The notes under the pieces are model-generated. The model ran no database searches, had not been told where the DNA came from, and saw nothing but the letters and a program-made list of their open reading frames with translations. A program made the position numbers and the translations under genes. 64,000 nt of DNA from Mycolicibacterium aichiense. GTDB lineage: Bacteria; Actinomycetota; Actinomycetes; Mycobacteriales; Mycobacteriaceae. The DNA lies in assembly GCF_010726245.1 (NCBI RefSeq), contig NZ_AP022561.1, positions 4,960,001-5,024,000 on the forward strand, read 5' to 3'. Below, piece by piece: positions 25,752-34,831 of the stretch (position 1 is the stretch's first letter; each line of letters opens with the position of its first letter).

Positions 25752-26990
25752 TCAGTTACCTGCGGCGTGCCGAGCGCTGTGCCCCTTGGCGGCGTTGCTG
25801 CTACCCGAGTCCTTCGCTCCAGCGGCACCCGCGGGCTTCGATGAGCCCGCGGCCGCGGCACCCCGCGCGCCCGGCGCACCTGAGCCAGTGACCTGGCCAG
25901 GCTCGAACTTGTTGCCGTCTTTGACCGTCGAATCAGAACCCGAGGCCGCTGCCGCACCGTCGGCCGCCGAATCGGCGGAGGCGCTGCTGTCCGTGGCGGA
26001 ATCGGCGGCCGGGCTGACCGCAGCAGTCGCTGACTTGGACCGAGCCACACCGGATCCGCTTTCAACGGCAGCCGGTGCATCGGCCGCCACGGCCTCAGCG
26101 CTGAGGGCAGCCTGCTTCGACGCCGCGGCGGTAGTGACCGGAGCCGGGGCGCCCAGAGCGACAGCGATCGCCTGCGGGATATCGACCAGCAGAGCGTGGA
26201 CCAAGCCCCCACCGAGAACGCCAGGCTCCGGCGGCAGGGAGAACAGCCCCGGGTAGGCGCCGTCCTGATAGCCGTTGAGCACCGCTCCGACGACCGCCGG
26301 CAGGGTGTTGACGGCGTTGTTCAGAGCGGTGACGAACTGGCCGGCCGCCGCCGCGTCGAGCACACTTTGCGCGCTGTCGCCGAACGCCTGGATACCGCCC
26401 TCGATCGGGCCGAGGATGCCAAGGACCAGCGGCAGCGCGGTGTTGAGCCCGGCCAGAGTCTTGACCACCGCGCTGAGGTTGTCGGTGATCTTGCCGGGGA
26501 TGTCCAGCACCGGGAACAGCGGAAGGCCGATCGAGAAGATGGCGCTGCCCAGCGCGTTGTTGATCGTCGATGCCGCACCGGACAGGTCGCCGTCGGCGAT
26601 CTGCTGCAAGGCCGTGTTGATGGATTCAGGCACGGTCTGGGTGAAGTAGGTCCAGGTGCCGGTGGCGACGCCGCCCAGAGCAGTGCCGACGGTCTCGCCG
26701 TAGCCGAGCCAGTTGGTGCCGAGCTGGCGTAGCGCCGGCAGCGGGTCGGCGAGCCACTCCTCACCGATCGCTGCCACGTTGCTGGCTGCGGCAGTCAGGA
26801 CATCGACCCACGGGGTGACGGGGTCGAATCCACCGGCAGCCGTGAGCTGAATGCTCGCGGTCGAGAAGACGGCCGGGGCGTGGATGTTCGAGAGCGAGGA
26901 AGCGGCCGGTTGAATCGGAGCCAGCGCAATGGCGCCGGCTCCCATCAGTGCTACCCCGGTGGCGACAGACGGCCGGACAGCAATGGGCAT
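25752..26990 (-). CDS. gjpA: Exported GjpA-like outer-membrane porin-type protein
   Basis: A 412-residue exported protein. The N-terminus MPIAVRPSVATGVALMGAGA is a signal-peptide-like hydrophobic segment. Residues ~55-265 carry the pattern I recall from mycobacterial proteins named outer membrane porin GjpA (IGEEWLADPLPALRQLGTNWLGY, here in part; LNTALPLVLGILGPIEGG; DAAAAGQFVTALNNAVNTLPAVVG). The last ~120 residues are Ala/Ser/Gly-rich low complexity with a basic end. Porin activity is by family name only. It lies where PE_PGRS6 lies in M. tuberculosis, but it is not a PE protein. Confidence 0.75.
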   Translation of the reverse strand: MPIAVRPSVATGVALMGAGAIALAPIQPAASSLSNIHAPAVFSTASIQLTAAGGFDPVTPWVDVLTAAASNVAAIGEEWLADPLPALRQLGTNWLGYGETVGTALGGVATGTWTYFTQTVPESINTALQQIADGDLSGAASTINNALGSAIFSIGLPLFPVLDIPGKITDNLSAVVKTLAGLNTALPLVLGILGPIEGGIQAFGDSAQSVLDAAAAGQFVTALNNAVNTLPAVVGAVLNGYQDGAYPGLFSLPPEPGVLGGGLVHALLVDIPQAIAVALGAPAPVTTAAASKQAALSAEAVAADAPAAVESGSGVARSKSATAAVSPAADSATDSSASADSAADGAAAASGSDSTVKDGNKFEPGQVTGSGAPGARGAAAAGSSKPAGAAGAKDSGSSNAAKGHSARHAAGN

Positions 26991-27581
26991 GGTTACTCCT
27001 GTCAGGGGACAAGTGCGGACTGGGCAAAAGTTACCTAAGGGAAACCTGAGAGCTGCCGCATTCCGGAAAGAACTTACTTGTCAGTCAGTTGCAGGCAGCC
27101 GACCGCAATGTCGGTCCACGCGCGGAAGCACTGGTGACGGCCATTCTCCGCTTCTCCAGCGAACAGATCTGACGCGTGGAATATTTTAGGAGGCAACTAT
27201 CCGCGTCGGCATCGGAACTGCGCCGTCGGCTGGATCGCCATTAACCGAGAAGCCCCCACGAGCAGCTACGACAAGCCGTGCGGCCTGGTTTCCTGTGCTG
27301 ACGGCCGATCCCGTGAACACCCTGAGCCAGGTCCGCGCCGGTTTCACATCGCGTACACCAGCTACCCTGGCAGCCGCCCCGTGCGGCAAAGCCGAACGCC
27401 CGACTCGCGACCCTCCTGCGAACACAGATACCCAGATTGCCTCCCCCTGGCTAACTAATTCCAGCGCCGTCGCCCAGCTATTTAGTTAACAAACGGTTAT
27501 CGGCCGACCAGCAAATATCGGCACCCCGGGTCCGTGCGACACGTGAGCAACCGGCCTGACCTGCGTGCGACGATTGCGGGC
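26991..27581. other. 590-bp intergenic region between gjpA and menA
   Basis: No convincing gene is seen. The stretch next to the GjpA-like gene (26991-27180) should hold its promoter. It contains AT-richer tracts such as GGAATATTTTAGGAGG (27177-27192), a purine-rich ribosome-site-like sequence with no good frame after it. Near menA, TAACTAA (27452-27458) and TTAGTTA (27482-27488) form a 7-bp inverted repeat 23 bp apart. Short open frames here lack family resemblance or good starts. A fabH gene lies beside menA in M. tuberculosis (from memory) but not here. Confidence 0.6.
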
Positions 27582-28451
27582 ATGGCGAGCATCGCGCAGT
27601 GGGTCGAAGGGGCCAGGCCCAGAACTCTGCCCAACGCGGTGGCGCCGGTCGTCGCAGGCACCGGTGCGGCGGCCTGGCTGGACGGCTTCGTGTGGTGGAA
27701 GGCGCTGCTGGCACTTGCTGTTTCACTCGCGCTGATCGTCGGGGTCAACTTCGCCAACGACTACTCCGACGGGATCCGCGGCACGGACGACGACCGGGCC
27801 GGACCGCTGCGGCTGGTCGGCTCGAAGCTGGCGTCGCCGCGCGCGGTGCGCAGCGCCGCCGTCGTCAGCCTCGGTGTGGGCGCGGTCGCCGGGCTGGCGC
27901 TGGCCGTCGTCAGTGCGCCCTGGCTGATCGCGGTGGGCGTCGTCTGCATCGCGGGAGCGTGGCTGTACACCGGCGGCTCGAGGCCCTACGGCTATGCCGG
28001 ATTCGGCGAGGTCGCCGTGTTCGTGTTCTTCGGCCTCGTCGCTGTGCTGGGTACGCAGTACACCCAGGCGCTGCGGGTCGACTGGGTCGGCCTGGAGCTG
28101 GCCGTCGCGACCGGCGCGCTGTCGTCGGCCGTGCTGGTGGCCAACAACCTGCGCGACATCCCGACCGACCGCGTGGCGGGCAAGGTCACCTTGGCGGTCC
28201 GACTGGGCGATGGCCGCACCCGGATCCTCTACCAGTCCATGCTGGCTGTGGCCGGCGTGCTGACCCTGATGCTGATGCTCGCCACGCCCTGGTGTGCGGT
28301 CGGTCTGATCGCCGCACCGCTGGCCCTGCGTGCGGCCGGGCCGGTACGCCGCGGCCTCGGCGGCCGCGAGCTCATCCCGGTGCTGCGCGATACCGGCCTG
28401 ACAATGCTGGTCTGGTCGATCGCGGTGGCGCTGGCGCTGGCGTTCGGTTAG
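27582..28451 (+). CDS. menA: 1,4-dihydroxy-2-naphthoate polyprenyltransferase MenA
   Basis: A UbiA-family integral membrane prenyltransferase of 289 residues that attaches the polyprenyl tail in menaquinone synthesis. The first Asp-rich motif is [17 protein letters not shown] (~residues 62-78) and the second is [17 protein letters not shown] (~185-200). The N-terminus [19 protein letters not shown] matches remembered tuberculosis MenA, which fixes ATG 27582 over the frame from 27534. About eight membrane helices are visible. It converges with the DUF4229 gene, sharing 4 bp at the stops. Confidence 0.96.
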   Translation: MASIAQWVEGARPRTLPNAVAPVVAGTGAAAWLDGFVWWKALLALAVSLALIVGVNFANDYSDGIRGTDDDRAGPLRLVGSKLASPRAVRSAAVVSLGVGAVAGLALAVVSAPWLIAVGVVCIAGAWLYTGGSRPYGYAGFGEVAVFVFFGLVAVLGTQYTQALRVDWVGLELAVATGALSSAVLVANNLRDIPTDRVAGKVTLAVRLGDGRTRILYQSMLAVAGVLTLMLMLATPWCAVGLIAAPLALRAAGPVRRGLGGRELIPVLRDTGLTMLVWSIAVALALAFG

Positions 28452-28771
28452 TCGGTCGACTTTTTGCCGCGCAGCCGAGCCTGCAGTTGCTCGCGGTCAC
28501 GGCGACGACGCTCGTCGACCGCGGCGATGCTCGCGGTGGCGCGCTTGCGCAATGGTGCCAACAGCCAGATGCCCAACGGCAGCGCAAGCACGATGCCGAA
28601 CAACAACGCCACGATGAGCGGGAACTCGGTGATCCCGATCAGCTTGCCGAGGTAGTAGATCGCCGCCGTCAGGACGACCACCAGCGCGATCCGCGCAAGG
28701 GTGTACAGGAGGACGTCGAGCGCTAAGCGACCGCCCGCGCCCGAGGTCTTGTTGTCCGAATTGTCCGACAC
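28448..28771 (-). CDS. DUF4229 membrane protein (Rv0531-like)
   Basis: A 107-residue protein with two membrane helices (~residues 17-38 [20 protein letters not shown] and ~44-66 [20 protein letters not shown]), then a basic tail ([19 protein letters not shown]). This matches the DUF4229 pattern. GTG 28771 ([11 protein letters not shown]) is preferred because the longer frame begins within the divergent promoter. It is divergent from the small ORF at 28819. Function is unknown. Confidence 0.82.
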   Translation of the reverse strand: MSDNSDNKTSGAGGRLALDVLLYTLARIALVVVLTAAIYYLGKLIGITEFPLIVALLFGIVLALPLGIWLLAPLRKRATASIAAVDERRRRDREQLQARLRGKKSTD

Positions 28772-28794
28772 CGCGCCGAGCCTACCGACGCGCG

Positions 28795-28813
28795 TATATT
28801 CGGACAAAGGAGG
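28795..28813 (+). promoter_or_regulatory. -10 element and strong Shine-Dalgarno of the small ORF at 28819
   Basis: TATATT (28795-28800) is a good mycobacterial -10 hexamer. AAAGGAGG (28806-28813) is a near-perfect ribosome site with a 5-bp spacing to GTG 28819. A transcript starting near 28806 would have a very short leader. These sites decide the start of the 53-residue gene. Confidence 0.55.
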
Positions 28814-28818
28814 TTTTC

Positions 28819-28980
28819 GTGCTGTACCTGCTGTTGGTTCTGATCATCGCCGCCGCGGTCTACGTCGGCTGGCGCGCGGTTCGCGCCCAGGCGCACCGGC
28901 CGAAGACCAGGGTTGTCGGTCCCGATGACGATCCCGAGTTCCTGTGGCGACTCAGCCACGGCGACAACAATCCTCGCTGA
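28819..28980 (+). CDS. 53-residue single-TM protein
   Basis: A short gene reading MLYLLLVLIIAAAVYVGWR for its first residues, then a polar tail (RPKTRVVGPDDDPEFLWRLS) ending at TGA 28980. It starts with GTG behind a strong ribosome site. The hydrophobic N-terminus is one membrane helix with a cytoplasmic basic/acidic tail. I recall similar tiny proteins annotated next to Rv0530 in mycobacteria. It is convergent with the MinD-like gene, 7 bp apart. Function is unknown. Confidence 0.75.
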   Translation: MLYLLLVLIIAAAVYVGWRAVRAQAHRPKTRVVGPDDDPEFLWRLSHGDNNPR

Positions 28981-28987
28981 ATCCTGG

Positions 28988-30178
28988 CTAACCCGCGCTA
29001 GCGCCGAACCGTTCGTTGACCTCGACGGCGGGAAAGCCGTCGGCCACCACGGCAGCGAGTTGAACCAGCGCCTCACGAGTCTTCGGCTTGAGGCGCTCGA
29101 GATCGATTTCGGCGCCCTCTTCCAGGTGCGGGTCGAACGGCACCACGCACACCGCGCGGCACCGCCGCGAGAAATGGTCCACGACCTTCTGCATGTCGAC
29201 CTTGCCCGACCGCGGACGGACGGCGTTGATCACGCACACCGAACGGCGCACCAGGTCCTGGTGGCCGTGGGCGTCCAGCCAATCCAGCGTCGCTGACGCG
29301 CTGCGCGCGCCGTCCACCGAACCCGAACTCACCACGACCAATGCGTCGGCCTGCGACAGCACCGACGACATCGCCGAGTGCAGAAGCCCGGTGCCGCAAT
29401 CGGTGAGCACCAGGCTGTAGAACCGCTCGAGCACGGCCAGCGCCTTGTCGTAATCCGTCGCGCTGAACGCCTCGGACACCGCGGGGTCGCTTTCTGACGC
29501 CAGCACTTCCAGCCGGCTCGGGCCCTGCGAGGTGTAGCCGCGGACATCGCTGTAGCGCTCGATCTTGTCGGCGTCACGCAAGAGATGGCGCACGGTTGCC
29601 GGGGTTTCCAGCGGCACCTTCTGGCTCAGCGTTCCGCGGTCGGGATTGGCGTCGACCGCGATCACCCGGTCACCGCGGATGGTGGCGAACGTCCCGCCCA
29701 GGGTGGCGGTGATCGTCGTCTTGCCGACCCCGCCCTTCAGCGACAGCAGAGCGATCTTGTAGCAGCCCTGCAGCGGACGGTTCACCTGTGCCACGAGCTT
29801 GGTGTGGTGCGCGGCCCGCTGGCCCTCGCCGACGTTGATCAGCTTCCCCGACGCCAGATACAGCCAGCGACGCCAGCCTCCGGACGGCGGCGGTTTCACC
29901 TGCCGCAGCAGCGCGCTCGTCGATAGGTCCGGATACGGCGTGGGCGGCACGGCCGGGCGATAGGACGGCACCGGATTCTCGGCGACGTACTGGTTGAACA
30001 GCGGTGCGGCTGCGGTCAGCGACTCCATCGGAATACCGATCGGCGGCGTCGGCGCCAGCCAGTCCGGTTCGGATTCGGGTGCGGTGGTCGCCGGATCGGT
30101 GAACCGCTGTTCGGTGCGGAATACCGTTGTCGCATCGGTTAATTCATGGCCCTGGCGGGACCCATGAGGAGTGGACAC
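28988..30178 (-). CDS. MinD/ParA-like ATPase (Rv0530-like)
   Basis: A protein of 396 residues with a ~140-residue Pro/Thr-rich N-terminal region and a C-terminal deviant-Walker ATPase. The P-loop LSLKGGVGKTTITATLGG is near residue 150, VIAVDANPDRGTLSQKV is switch I, and LVLTDCGTGLLHSAMSSVL is the Walker B region. The layout resembles ESX-associated EspI-type and Rv0530-type ATPases. GTG 30178 has GGGGGAA about 7 bp before it, better than GTG 30184. It lies downstream of the cytochrome c maturation genes, 76 bp after ccsB. Its role is unknown. Confidence 0.85.
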   Translation of the reverse strand: MSTPHGSRQGHELTDATTVFRTEQRFTDPATTAPESEPDWLAPTPPIGIPMESLTAAAPLFNQYVAENPVPSYRPAVPPTPYPDLSTSALLRQVKPPPSGGWRRWLYLASGKLINVGEGQRAAHHTKLVAQVNRPLQGCYKIALLSLKGGVGKTTITATLGGTFATIRGDRVIAVDANPDRGTLSQKVPLETPATVRHLLRDADKIERYSDVRGYTSQGPSRLEVLASESDPAVSEAFSATDYDKALAVLERFYSLVLTDCGTGLLHSAMSSVLSQADALVVVSSGSVDGARSASATLDWLDAHGHQDLVRRSVCVINAVRPRSGKVDMQKVVDHFSRRCRAVCVVPFDPHLEEGAEIDLERLKPKTREALVQLAAVVADGFPAVEVNERFGASAG

Positions 30179-30254
30179 GTGCACTTCCCCCTGACATATC
30201 GTTTCGGGTCGAGTGGTGGTTCGTGGGTCCTTTGAACCCTAGCGCACGCTGGTG

Positions 30255-31232
30255 TCAGCTCACTCCGGCGTAGGAGTGCAGGCCGACCGTCACCAGGTTG
30301 ATGAAGAACAGATTGAAGACCATCGCGACAAAGCCAATGACGTTGATCCACGCGGCTTTCTTGTCGCGCCATCCCGCCGTCGAGCGGGCGTGCAGGTATG
30401 CGGCGTAGACCACCCAGGCGATGAACGACACCGTCTCTTTGGGGTCCCAGCCCCAGTACCGGCCCCACGCCTCCTCGGCCCAGATGGCACCGAAGATGAC
30501 GCCGAATCCGAAGATCGGGAACGCGAAAATCGTCGTGCGGTAAGCGATTCGGTCGAGGGTCTGGGCGTCGGGGAGGCGCTGCACGATCTGTGCCAGCCGT
30601 CCCTCCCGGCCCGGATCGGCCAGCGGTGACATCTTCAACAGGAACAGGATGCTGGCCACACCGGCGACCAGGAAGACACCCGAGCCGAGGCTGACGACCG
30701 AGACGTGGATGGGCAGCCAGTACGACTGCAGCGCGGGCATCACCGGAGCGGCGTTGGTGTAGAGCCAGCGGCCCGAGACGGTCAGGAGAATCAGCACAGG
30801 AACGAGTACGAAAACCCACAGTGCGCGGTACTGCGGTTTGCGCAGCACGATCGAGGCCGCGATCAGACCGCAGAAGCAGGTCAGGTTGATGAACTCGTAC
30901 ATGTTGCCCCACGGCACGCGGGCGGTGGCCAACCCGCGCAGCACGATGCAGACGAACAGCAAGGCGATCCCGAGGTACACCAGCGACAGGCCGGCTGTGC
31001 CGATGCGTTCGTCGGCGGAGCGCCGTGGATCGTCGACGACGACGCCGGGGCGGTCGCTGTCGGCGGAGACGGCCCCGGCCGACACCAACTCGCGGGCCTC
31101 GACCTTGCGGCCGCGGCTGTAGGCGAGTTCGACGGCCAGCAGCAGCAGCGCCAAGACCAGCACGACGACCGACGAGGTGAACGCCCAGTCGGAGTAGCGG
31201 GCCAACCCGATGTCGATGTGCTCGGTATTCAT
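30255..31232 (-). CDS. ccsB: Cytochrome c biogenesis protein CcsB/CcsA (ResC)
   Basis: The heme-handling membrane subunit of System II cytochrome c maturation, 325 residues. The tryptophan-rich heme motif WGRYWGWDPKETVSFIAW is near residue 262 and flanking His residues lie in LPIHVSVVSLG and YLHARST. About eight membrane helices are visible, with a hydrophilic N-terminal loop (~40-70). ATG 31232 lies 2 bp after the ResB stop, so it is cotranscribed with resB. With ResB it delivers heme to apocytochromes c at the outer face of the membrane. Confidence 0.94.
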   Translation of the reverse strand: MNTEHIDIGLARYSDWAFTSSVVVLVLALLLLAVELAYSRGRKVEARELVSAGAVSADSDRPGVVVDDPRRSADERIGTAGLSLVYLGIALLFVCIVLRGLATARVPWGNMYEFINLTCFCGLIAASIVLRKPQYRALWVFVLVPVLILLTVSGRWLYTNAAPVMPALQSYWLPIHVSVVSLGSGVFLVAGVASILFLLKMSPLADPGREGRLAQIVQRLPDAQTLDRIAYRTTIFAFPIFGFGVIFGAIWAEEAWGRYWGWDPKETVSFIAWVVYAAYLHARSTAGWRDKKAAWINVIGFVAMVFNLFFINLVTVGLHSYAGVS

Positions 31233-31234
31233 GC

Positions 31235-32866
31235 TCAGACCTTCTCTTTCGACGGCTCCGGCAGGTCCGCCAACATCCGTTCGGTGAGCTTCTCGAACTC
31301 GTTGCCCCAGCCGGAGTTGTCGGTGCGGGCCAGACCGCCCAGCTCGACGTTCACCGTACCGGGCGCTTGTCCTGGGCTTATCCTCGCCCACACGCGCCGG
31401 CGGCGCACGATCAGCGACACCAGCAGACCGCCCATCATCGACATGGCGAACACCAGCACCCACACCTGCCCGGGATCGTGGGAAACCTGCAGGTTGACGA
31501 ACGGGGTGGCGCCGTCGAACCGGACCACGGTGCCGTCGTCGAGCTTGACCTCTTCGCCTTGCTTCAGGTTGGTGCGCTTGACCTTGGTCAGCCGCTTCTG
31601 CTCGATGAGCCGCGGGTCGAGGGTGAACAGCGACTGCGGCCGGCCGGTGTCCAGCCCGGTGTCGCCGCGGTAGATGTCGATGGCCACCGCCGGGTCGTTG
31701 GCCGCCGGATACTTCGACGACAGCAGGGTCCCGTCGAGTTCGGCGGTGGGCGCAAACAGGCCCATGATCGCCAGCTGATGCTTACGCCGCTCCGAGGGAT
31801 CCGGGTACATGCCCCCGGGCGGGTCGACGCGGATCACACCCGAGGACAGCAGGGTGTGCTGATCGTCCGGGCGCCATTGCAGGGTCTGGGTCCGCTTCTG
31901 TCCGTTCGGGAAGGTGACGGTGAACGTCGGGGCGTAGCCGTGACCCTGCAGGTAGACCCGGTCGCCGCCGATGCGCAGCGGATGGTTGACCTCGAGACGG
32001 TAGGGCTGCCAGGTGCCGGCGGCCAGATCGTCGCCGGCCTGGTAGTCGATGTTCGACGCGAACGACAGCGCCTGCCCGTTGGGCAGGTAGTGGGCTTGGA
32101 AGTCGTTGACCCGCACACACATCGGGTACAGCGAGGTGCCGTCGACGCTGTTACCGGCGCGGAACGAGTCGAATGCCGCCGGCGAGGCCGAACAGAAGCC
32201 GGGGCCGCCGTTGGCGATGACGATGACGTTGCCTTCGTAGCCGAACAGCTTGCCGACGGCGATCGCCACCAGAAGGCCGAGCAGGGAGAAGTGGAAGACG
32301 ATGTTGCCGAACTCGCGAAGGTAGCCCTTCTCGGCAGAGACCTCGATGCCGTCGTCGGTGTGGCGGGTGACCCGGCGCCAGCCCTTGAGGCGCTCGGAGA
32401 TCGTGGCCGCCGTTTCTTCCGCGGTCCCCGAGACTTCGGCGGTGGCGTACTTGGGCAGCCGGGACAGGTTGCGCGGGGCCGGAACCGGCACGGCACGCAG
32501 GCTCTTGACGTGCTCGATCATCCTCGGGGTCAGGCAGCCCACCAGAGAGATGAACAGCAACGCGTAGATGGCCGTGAACCAGAAGCTGGAGAACACCTCG
32601 AAGAACTGCAGGCGGTTCAGCCACGGCCCGATGATGTTGTGCTCGGCGATGTACTGCTCGACCTTGGCGTCGTTCAGGCTGCGCTGCGGCAGCAGCGCAC
32701 CGGGAACGGCGGCGACGGCGAGCAGGAACAGCAGCACCAACGCGGTGCCCATGGAGGTCAGCGCCCGCCACAGAGTGCGCACCGACCTGCCGAGCAGACG
32801 CAAAATCGCCCCAAAACCCCCTGTTTTGGGCGATTTTGTGTCTGCTCGCGGCGGGGCGGTCGTCAA
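31235..32866 (-). CDS. resB: Cytochrome c biogenesis protein ResB
   Basis: A System II subunit of 543 residues. Membrane helices lie at ~40-60 (MGTALVLLFLLAVAAVPGAL), ~95-115, ~190-210 and near the C-terminus (VLVFAMSMMGGLLVSLIV, ~470), with a large extracytoplasmic domain between. The conserved LREFGNIVFHFSLLGLL carries the heme-related His. The TTG start at 32866 overlaps the CcdA stop (TTGA). It is preferred because no ATG/GTG lies nearby and the frame upstream is CcdA shadow. Codons ~7-25 are made of a long inverted repeat (32791-32848). Confidence 0.92.
   Translation of the reverse strand: MTTAPPRADTKSPKTGGFGAILRLLGRSVRTLWRALTSMGTALVLLFLLAVAAVPGALLPQRSLNDAKVEQYIAEHNIIGPWLNRLQFFEVFSSFWFTAIYALLFISLVGCLTPRMIEHVKSLRAVPVPAPRNLSRLPKYATAEVSGTAEETAATISERLKGWRRVTRHTDDGIEVSAEKGYLREFGNIVFHFSLLGLLVAIAVGKLFGYEGNVIVIANGGPGFCSASPAAFDSFRAGNSVDGTSLYPMCVRVNDFQAHYLPNGQALSFASNIDYQAGDDLAAGTWQPYRLEVNHPLRIGGDRVYLQGHGYAPTFTVTFPNGQKRTQTLQWRPDDQHTLLSSGVIRVDPPGGMYPDPSERRKHQLAIMGLFAPTAELDGTLLSSKYPAANDPAVAIDIYRGDTGLDTGRPQSLFTLDPRLIEQKRLTKVKRTNLKQGEEVKLDDGTVVRFDGATPFVNLQVSHDPGQVWVLVFAMSMMGGLLVSLIVRRRRVWARISPGQAPGTVNVELGGLARTDNSGWGNEFEKLTERMLADLPEPSKEKV
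32791..32848. repeat. Long near-perfect inverted repeat inside the resB N-terminus
   Basis: The left arm (32791-32817) begins CGAGCAGACGCAAAATCGCC. The right arm (32823-32848) is its reverse complement except for one bulged C and one G-T mismatch. The loop is 5 nt. In RNA it would be a ~26-bp stem with a G-U pair. It encodes residues ~7-25 of ResB, before the first membrane helix. It resembles a palindromic repeat or terminator-type stem that became coding. I saw no second copy in the window. Confidence 0.85.
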
Positions 32867-33633
32867 ATCGGCAACCTCACGTCGGAGACGAAGGCGTCGC
32901 GTACCCAGGAAATGAAGTCGTTCCACGCCCCGGTGACCAGAGCCAGCCCCACGGCGATCAACAGCACACCACCGACGATCTGGATGGTCCGGGTCTGCCT
33001 GCGCAGCCAGCCCAACCCGTTGGCCGCCCAACTGGATCCCAGCGCCAGCACCACGAACGGGATGCCCAGGCCCAGGCAGTAGGCGATCACCAGGGCGACA
33101 CCGCGGGCGACGCTGGCGCCGTCGGTGGCCGAGGCGACGGTGATCACCCCGGTCAGCGTCGGACCCAGGCACGGCGTCCAGCCCAGCCCGAACACGGCTC
33201 CGAGCAGCGGCGCCCCCGCCACACCGGCGAAGCGGCGCGGGGTGAAGCGGGCCTGACGCTGCAGGGCCGGGATGAAGCCGATGAACGCCAGCCCCATGAC
33301 AATGGTCAGCACCCCGCCGACACGTTGCAGCACAAGCTGATTGGTGATCAGGGTGGTGGTCATCCCCAGCACCGCCACGGTGCCGAGGACGAAGACCACC
33401 GTGAAGCCGGCGACGAACAGCAGCGCCGACCCTGCGACCCGCAGGCGTTGCGTCCGTACGGCCACCGGGCCGGAGGTGTCGTCCACACCGACGACCGCCG
33501 CGAGGTAGGACAGATAACCGGGAACCAGCGGAACCACACACGGCGATGCGAACGACACCAAACCGGCAAGCACGCACACGCCCAGGGCCAGCAGCAGCGG
33601 ACCCGCGGCGGCGGTCTGCGCAAAGCCGGTCAT
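32863..33633 (-). CDS. ccdA: Cytochrome c biogenesis protein CcdA (DsbD-like)
   Basis: A six-helix membrane thiol transporter of 256 residues that passes reductant from cytoplasm to outside. The paired redox cysteines are in VSFASPCVVPLVPGYLSY (~residue 31) and GLGWTPCLGPTL (~residue 155). ATG 33633 (MTGFAQTAAAGPLLL) overlaps the stop of the TlpA-like gene (ATGA). The upstream frame to 33984 is a shadow. It is the second gene of the four-gene maturation set and keeps apocytochrome heme-site cysteines reduced. Confidence 0.95.
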   Translation of the reverse strand: MTGFAQTAAAGPLLLALGVCVLAGLVSFASPCVVPLVPGYLSYLAAVVGVDDTSGPVAVRTQRLRVAGSALLFVAGFTVVFVLGTVAVLGMTTTLITNQLVLQRVGGVLTIVMGLAFIGFIPALQRQARFTPRRFAGVAGAPLLGAVFGLGWTPCLGPTLTGVITVASATDGASVARGVALVIAYCLGLGIPFVVLALGSSWAANGLGWLRRQTRTIQIVGGVLLIAVGLALVTGAWNDFISWVRDAFVSDVRLPI

Positions 33634-34226
33634 GACGCGGCCGGTTTCGGCTCGGCGGCCAGCCGCTGCACCACCGGTAGCAGGTCCTCGGCCAGCAGTT
33701 CGCGCAGGAACACCGCAGCGACCCGGTGCTGGCGGTCGAGCACGACCGTCGACGGGATCACGGTGGCGGGATACTTGCCGCCGAAGGCGATCATGGTCCG
33801 CATCGCCGGGTCGTAGATCGAGGGGTAGGTGACTTTGCGGTCGGTTACGAAGTCCTGCGGCGCGCTGATGTCGTTGTCCCGCACGTCGATTCCGAGGAAT
33901 GCCACCCCTTGATCGCGGGTCTGGGCGTAGACCTGCTCCAGCTGGGTGATCTCCGAGCGGCATGGGCCGCACCATTGACCCCACACGTTGATCACGACGA
34001 CTTTGCCCTCGAAGTCCTTCAGCGACACGGTCTTCGAGGTGTCCATCAGCTCAGGACCGGACAGCGGTCCGGGCGTGCCGCGACTGCTCGGCGGGTCGTA
34101 GAAGATGTCGGTCTTGCCACCCGGGGCGACGAACTCGAATGTGCCACCCTGAGCGACAGCGTCGTCGCCGGTGGAGCAGCCGACCAACACCGTCGCCGCC
34201 ACCAGGAGGACCAACAGCCGCTTCAC
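33630..34226 (-). CDS. TlpA/ResA-like thioredoxin lipoprotein (Rv0526-like)
   Basis: An exported thioredoxin of 198 residues. The lipoprotein signal [20 protein letters not shown] has the lipobox LVGC (Cys16). The redox motif is NVWGQWCGPCRSEITQLE (~residue 95), with the cis-Pro region near TVIPSTVVLD. It reduces apocytochrome c thiols using electrons from CcdA, to which it is coupled by an ATGA overlap. Its own ATG overlaps the phosphatase stop upstream. It is probably anchored to the outer leaflet of the plasma membrane. Confidence 0.92.
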   Translation of the reverse strand: MKRLLVLLVAATVLVGCSTGDDAVAQGGTFEFVAPGGKTDIFYDPPSSRGTPGPLSGPELMDTSKTVSLKDFEGKVVVINVWGQWCGPCRSEITQLEQVYAQTRDQGVAFLGIDVRDNDISAPQDFVTDRKVTYPSIYDPAMRTMIAFGGKYPATVIPSTVVLDRQHRVAAVFLRELLAEDLLPVVQRLAAEPKPAAS

Positions 34227-34831
34227 TGCCCGGCGAGCTCCGAGTATCCCCAGCCGACGTACTCATCCCCATCGAAGTAGAACGACGTCACCGATGCCAG
34301 GTTGCACAGCCGCCGGGTTGGAAAGTGGTGCAGCTGAGCTCCGGTCATGGACCGGCGCAGCGTCTCGACCGGCAGCTGATGGCTGACGCAGACCGCTTCG
34401 TGCCCGGCGCCCTTGGCCCTGGCCCGCTCCACCGCGCGCCGCATCCGCTCGGCGATCTCCCGGTAGGGCTCCCCCCACGTGGGTGTGCGCGGGTTGCGCA
34501 GATGCCACCAATTGCGCGGGTCGCGCAGGGCGCCGTCGCCCGGGGAGACCTTCTCGCCCTGGAAGACGTTGTGCGACTCGATGAGTTCGTCATCGGTCTC
34601 GACGGCCAAGCCGTGGTGCGCGGCGATGGGGGCTGCCGTTTCCTGGGCTCGCTCCAGGGGCGACGCCACCACGTAGGTGATGTCGCGGGCGGCCAGCCAG
34701 CCGGCGACCGCGGCGGCCTGCGCCCGCCCGCGGTCCGAGAGGTGAAAGTCAGGAAGACGTCCATAGAGGATGCCCTCGGGGTTGTGGACTTCGCCGTGGC
34801 GCATGACGTGCACGATCGTGCGATCTGTCAT
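34223..34831 (-). CDS. Histidine phosphatase family protein (Rv0525-like)
   Basis: A phosphoglycerate-mutase-like phosphatase of 202 residues. The catalytic RHG motif is [13 protein letters not shown] (residues 8-20). The second His is in [15 protein letters not shown] (~155), and [14 protein letters not shown] carries the conserved Arg. The gene is embedded between hemL and the thiol-redox genes with 4-bp ATGA overlaps at both ends, so all are one transcript. The substrate is unknown; the similarity to alpha-ribazole or phosphoglycerate phosphatases is generic. Confidence 0.9.
   Translation of the reverse strand: MTDRTIVHVMRHGEVHNPEGILYGRLPDFHLSDRGRAQAAAVAGWLAARDITYVVASPLERAQETAAPIAAHHGLAVETDDELIESHNVFQGEKVSPGDGALRDPRNWWHLRNPRTPTWGEPYREIAERMRRAVERARAKGAGHEAVCVSHQLPVETLRRSMTGAQLHHFPTRRLCNLASVTSFYFDGDEYVGWGYSELAGQ

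Noticed and set aside
27186..27489. Two short open frames (27186-27425 minus, 27295-27489 plus) in the gjpA-menA gap
   Set aside because: They lie opposite each other, lack good ribosome sites and show no family pattern. The gap is better read as promoter DNA.
31367..33082. Plus-strand open frame of 571 codons opposite resB/ccdA
   Set aside because: Composition (Gly/Arg/Gln/His-rich) and lack of motifs mark it as an antisense shadow of clearly conserved membrane proteins.
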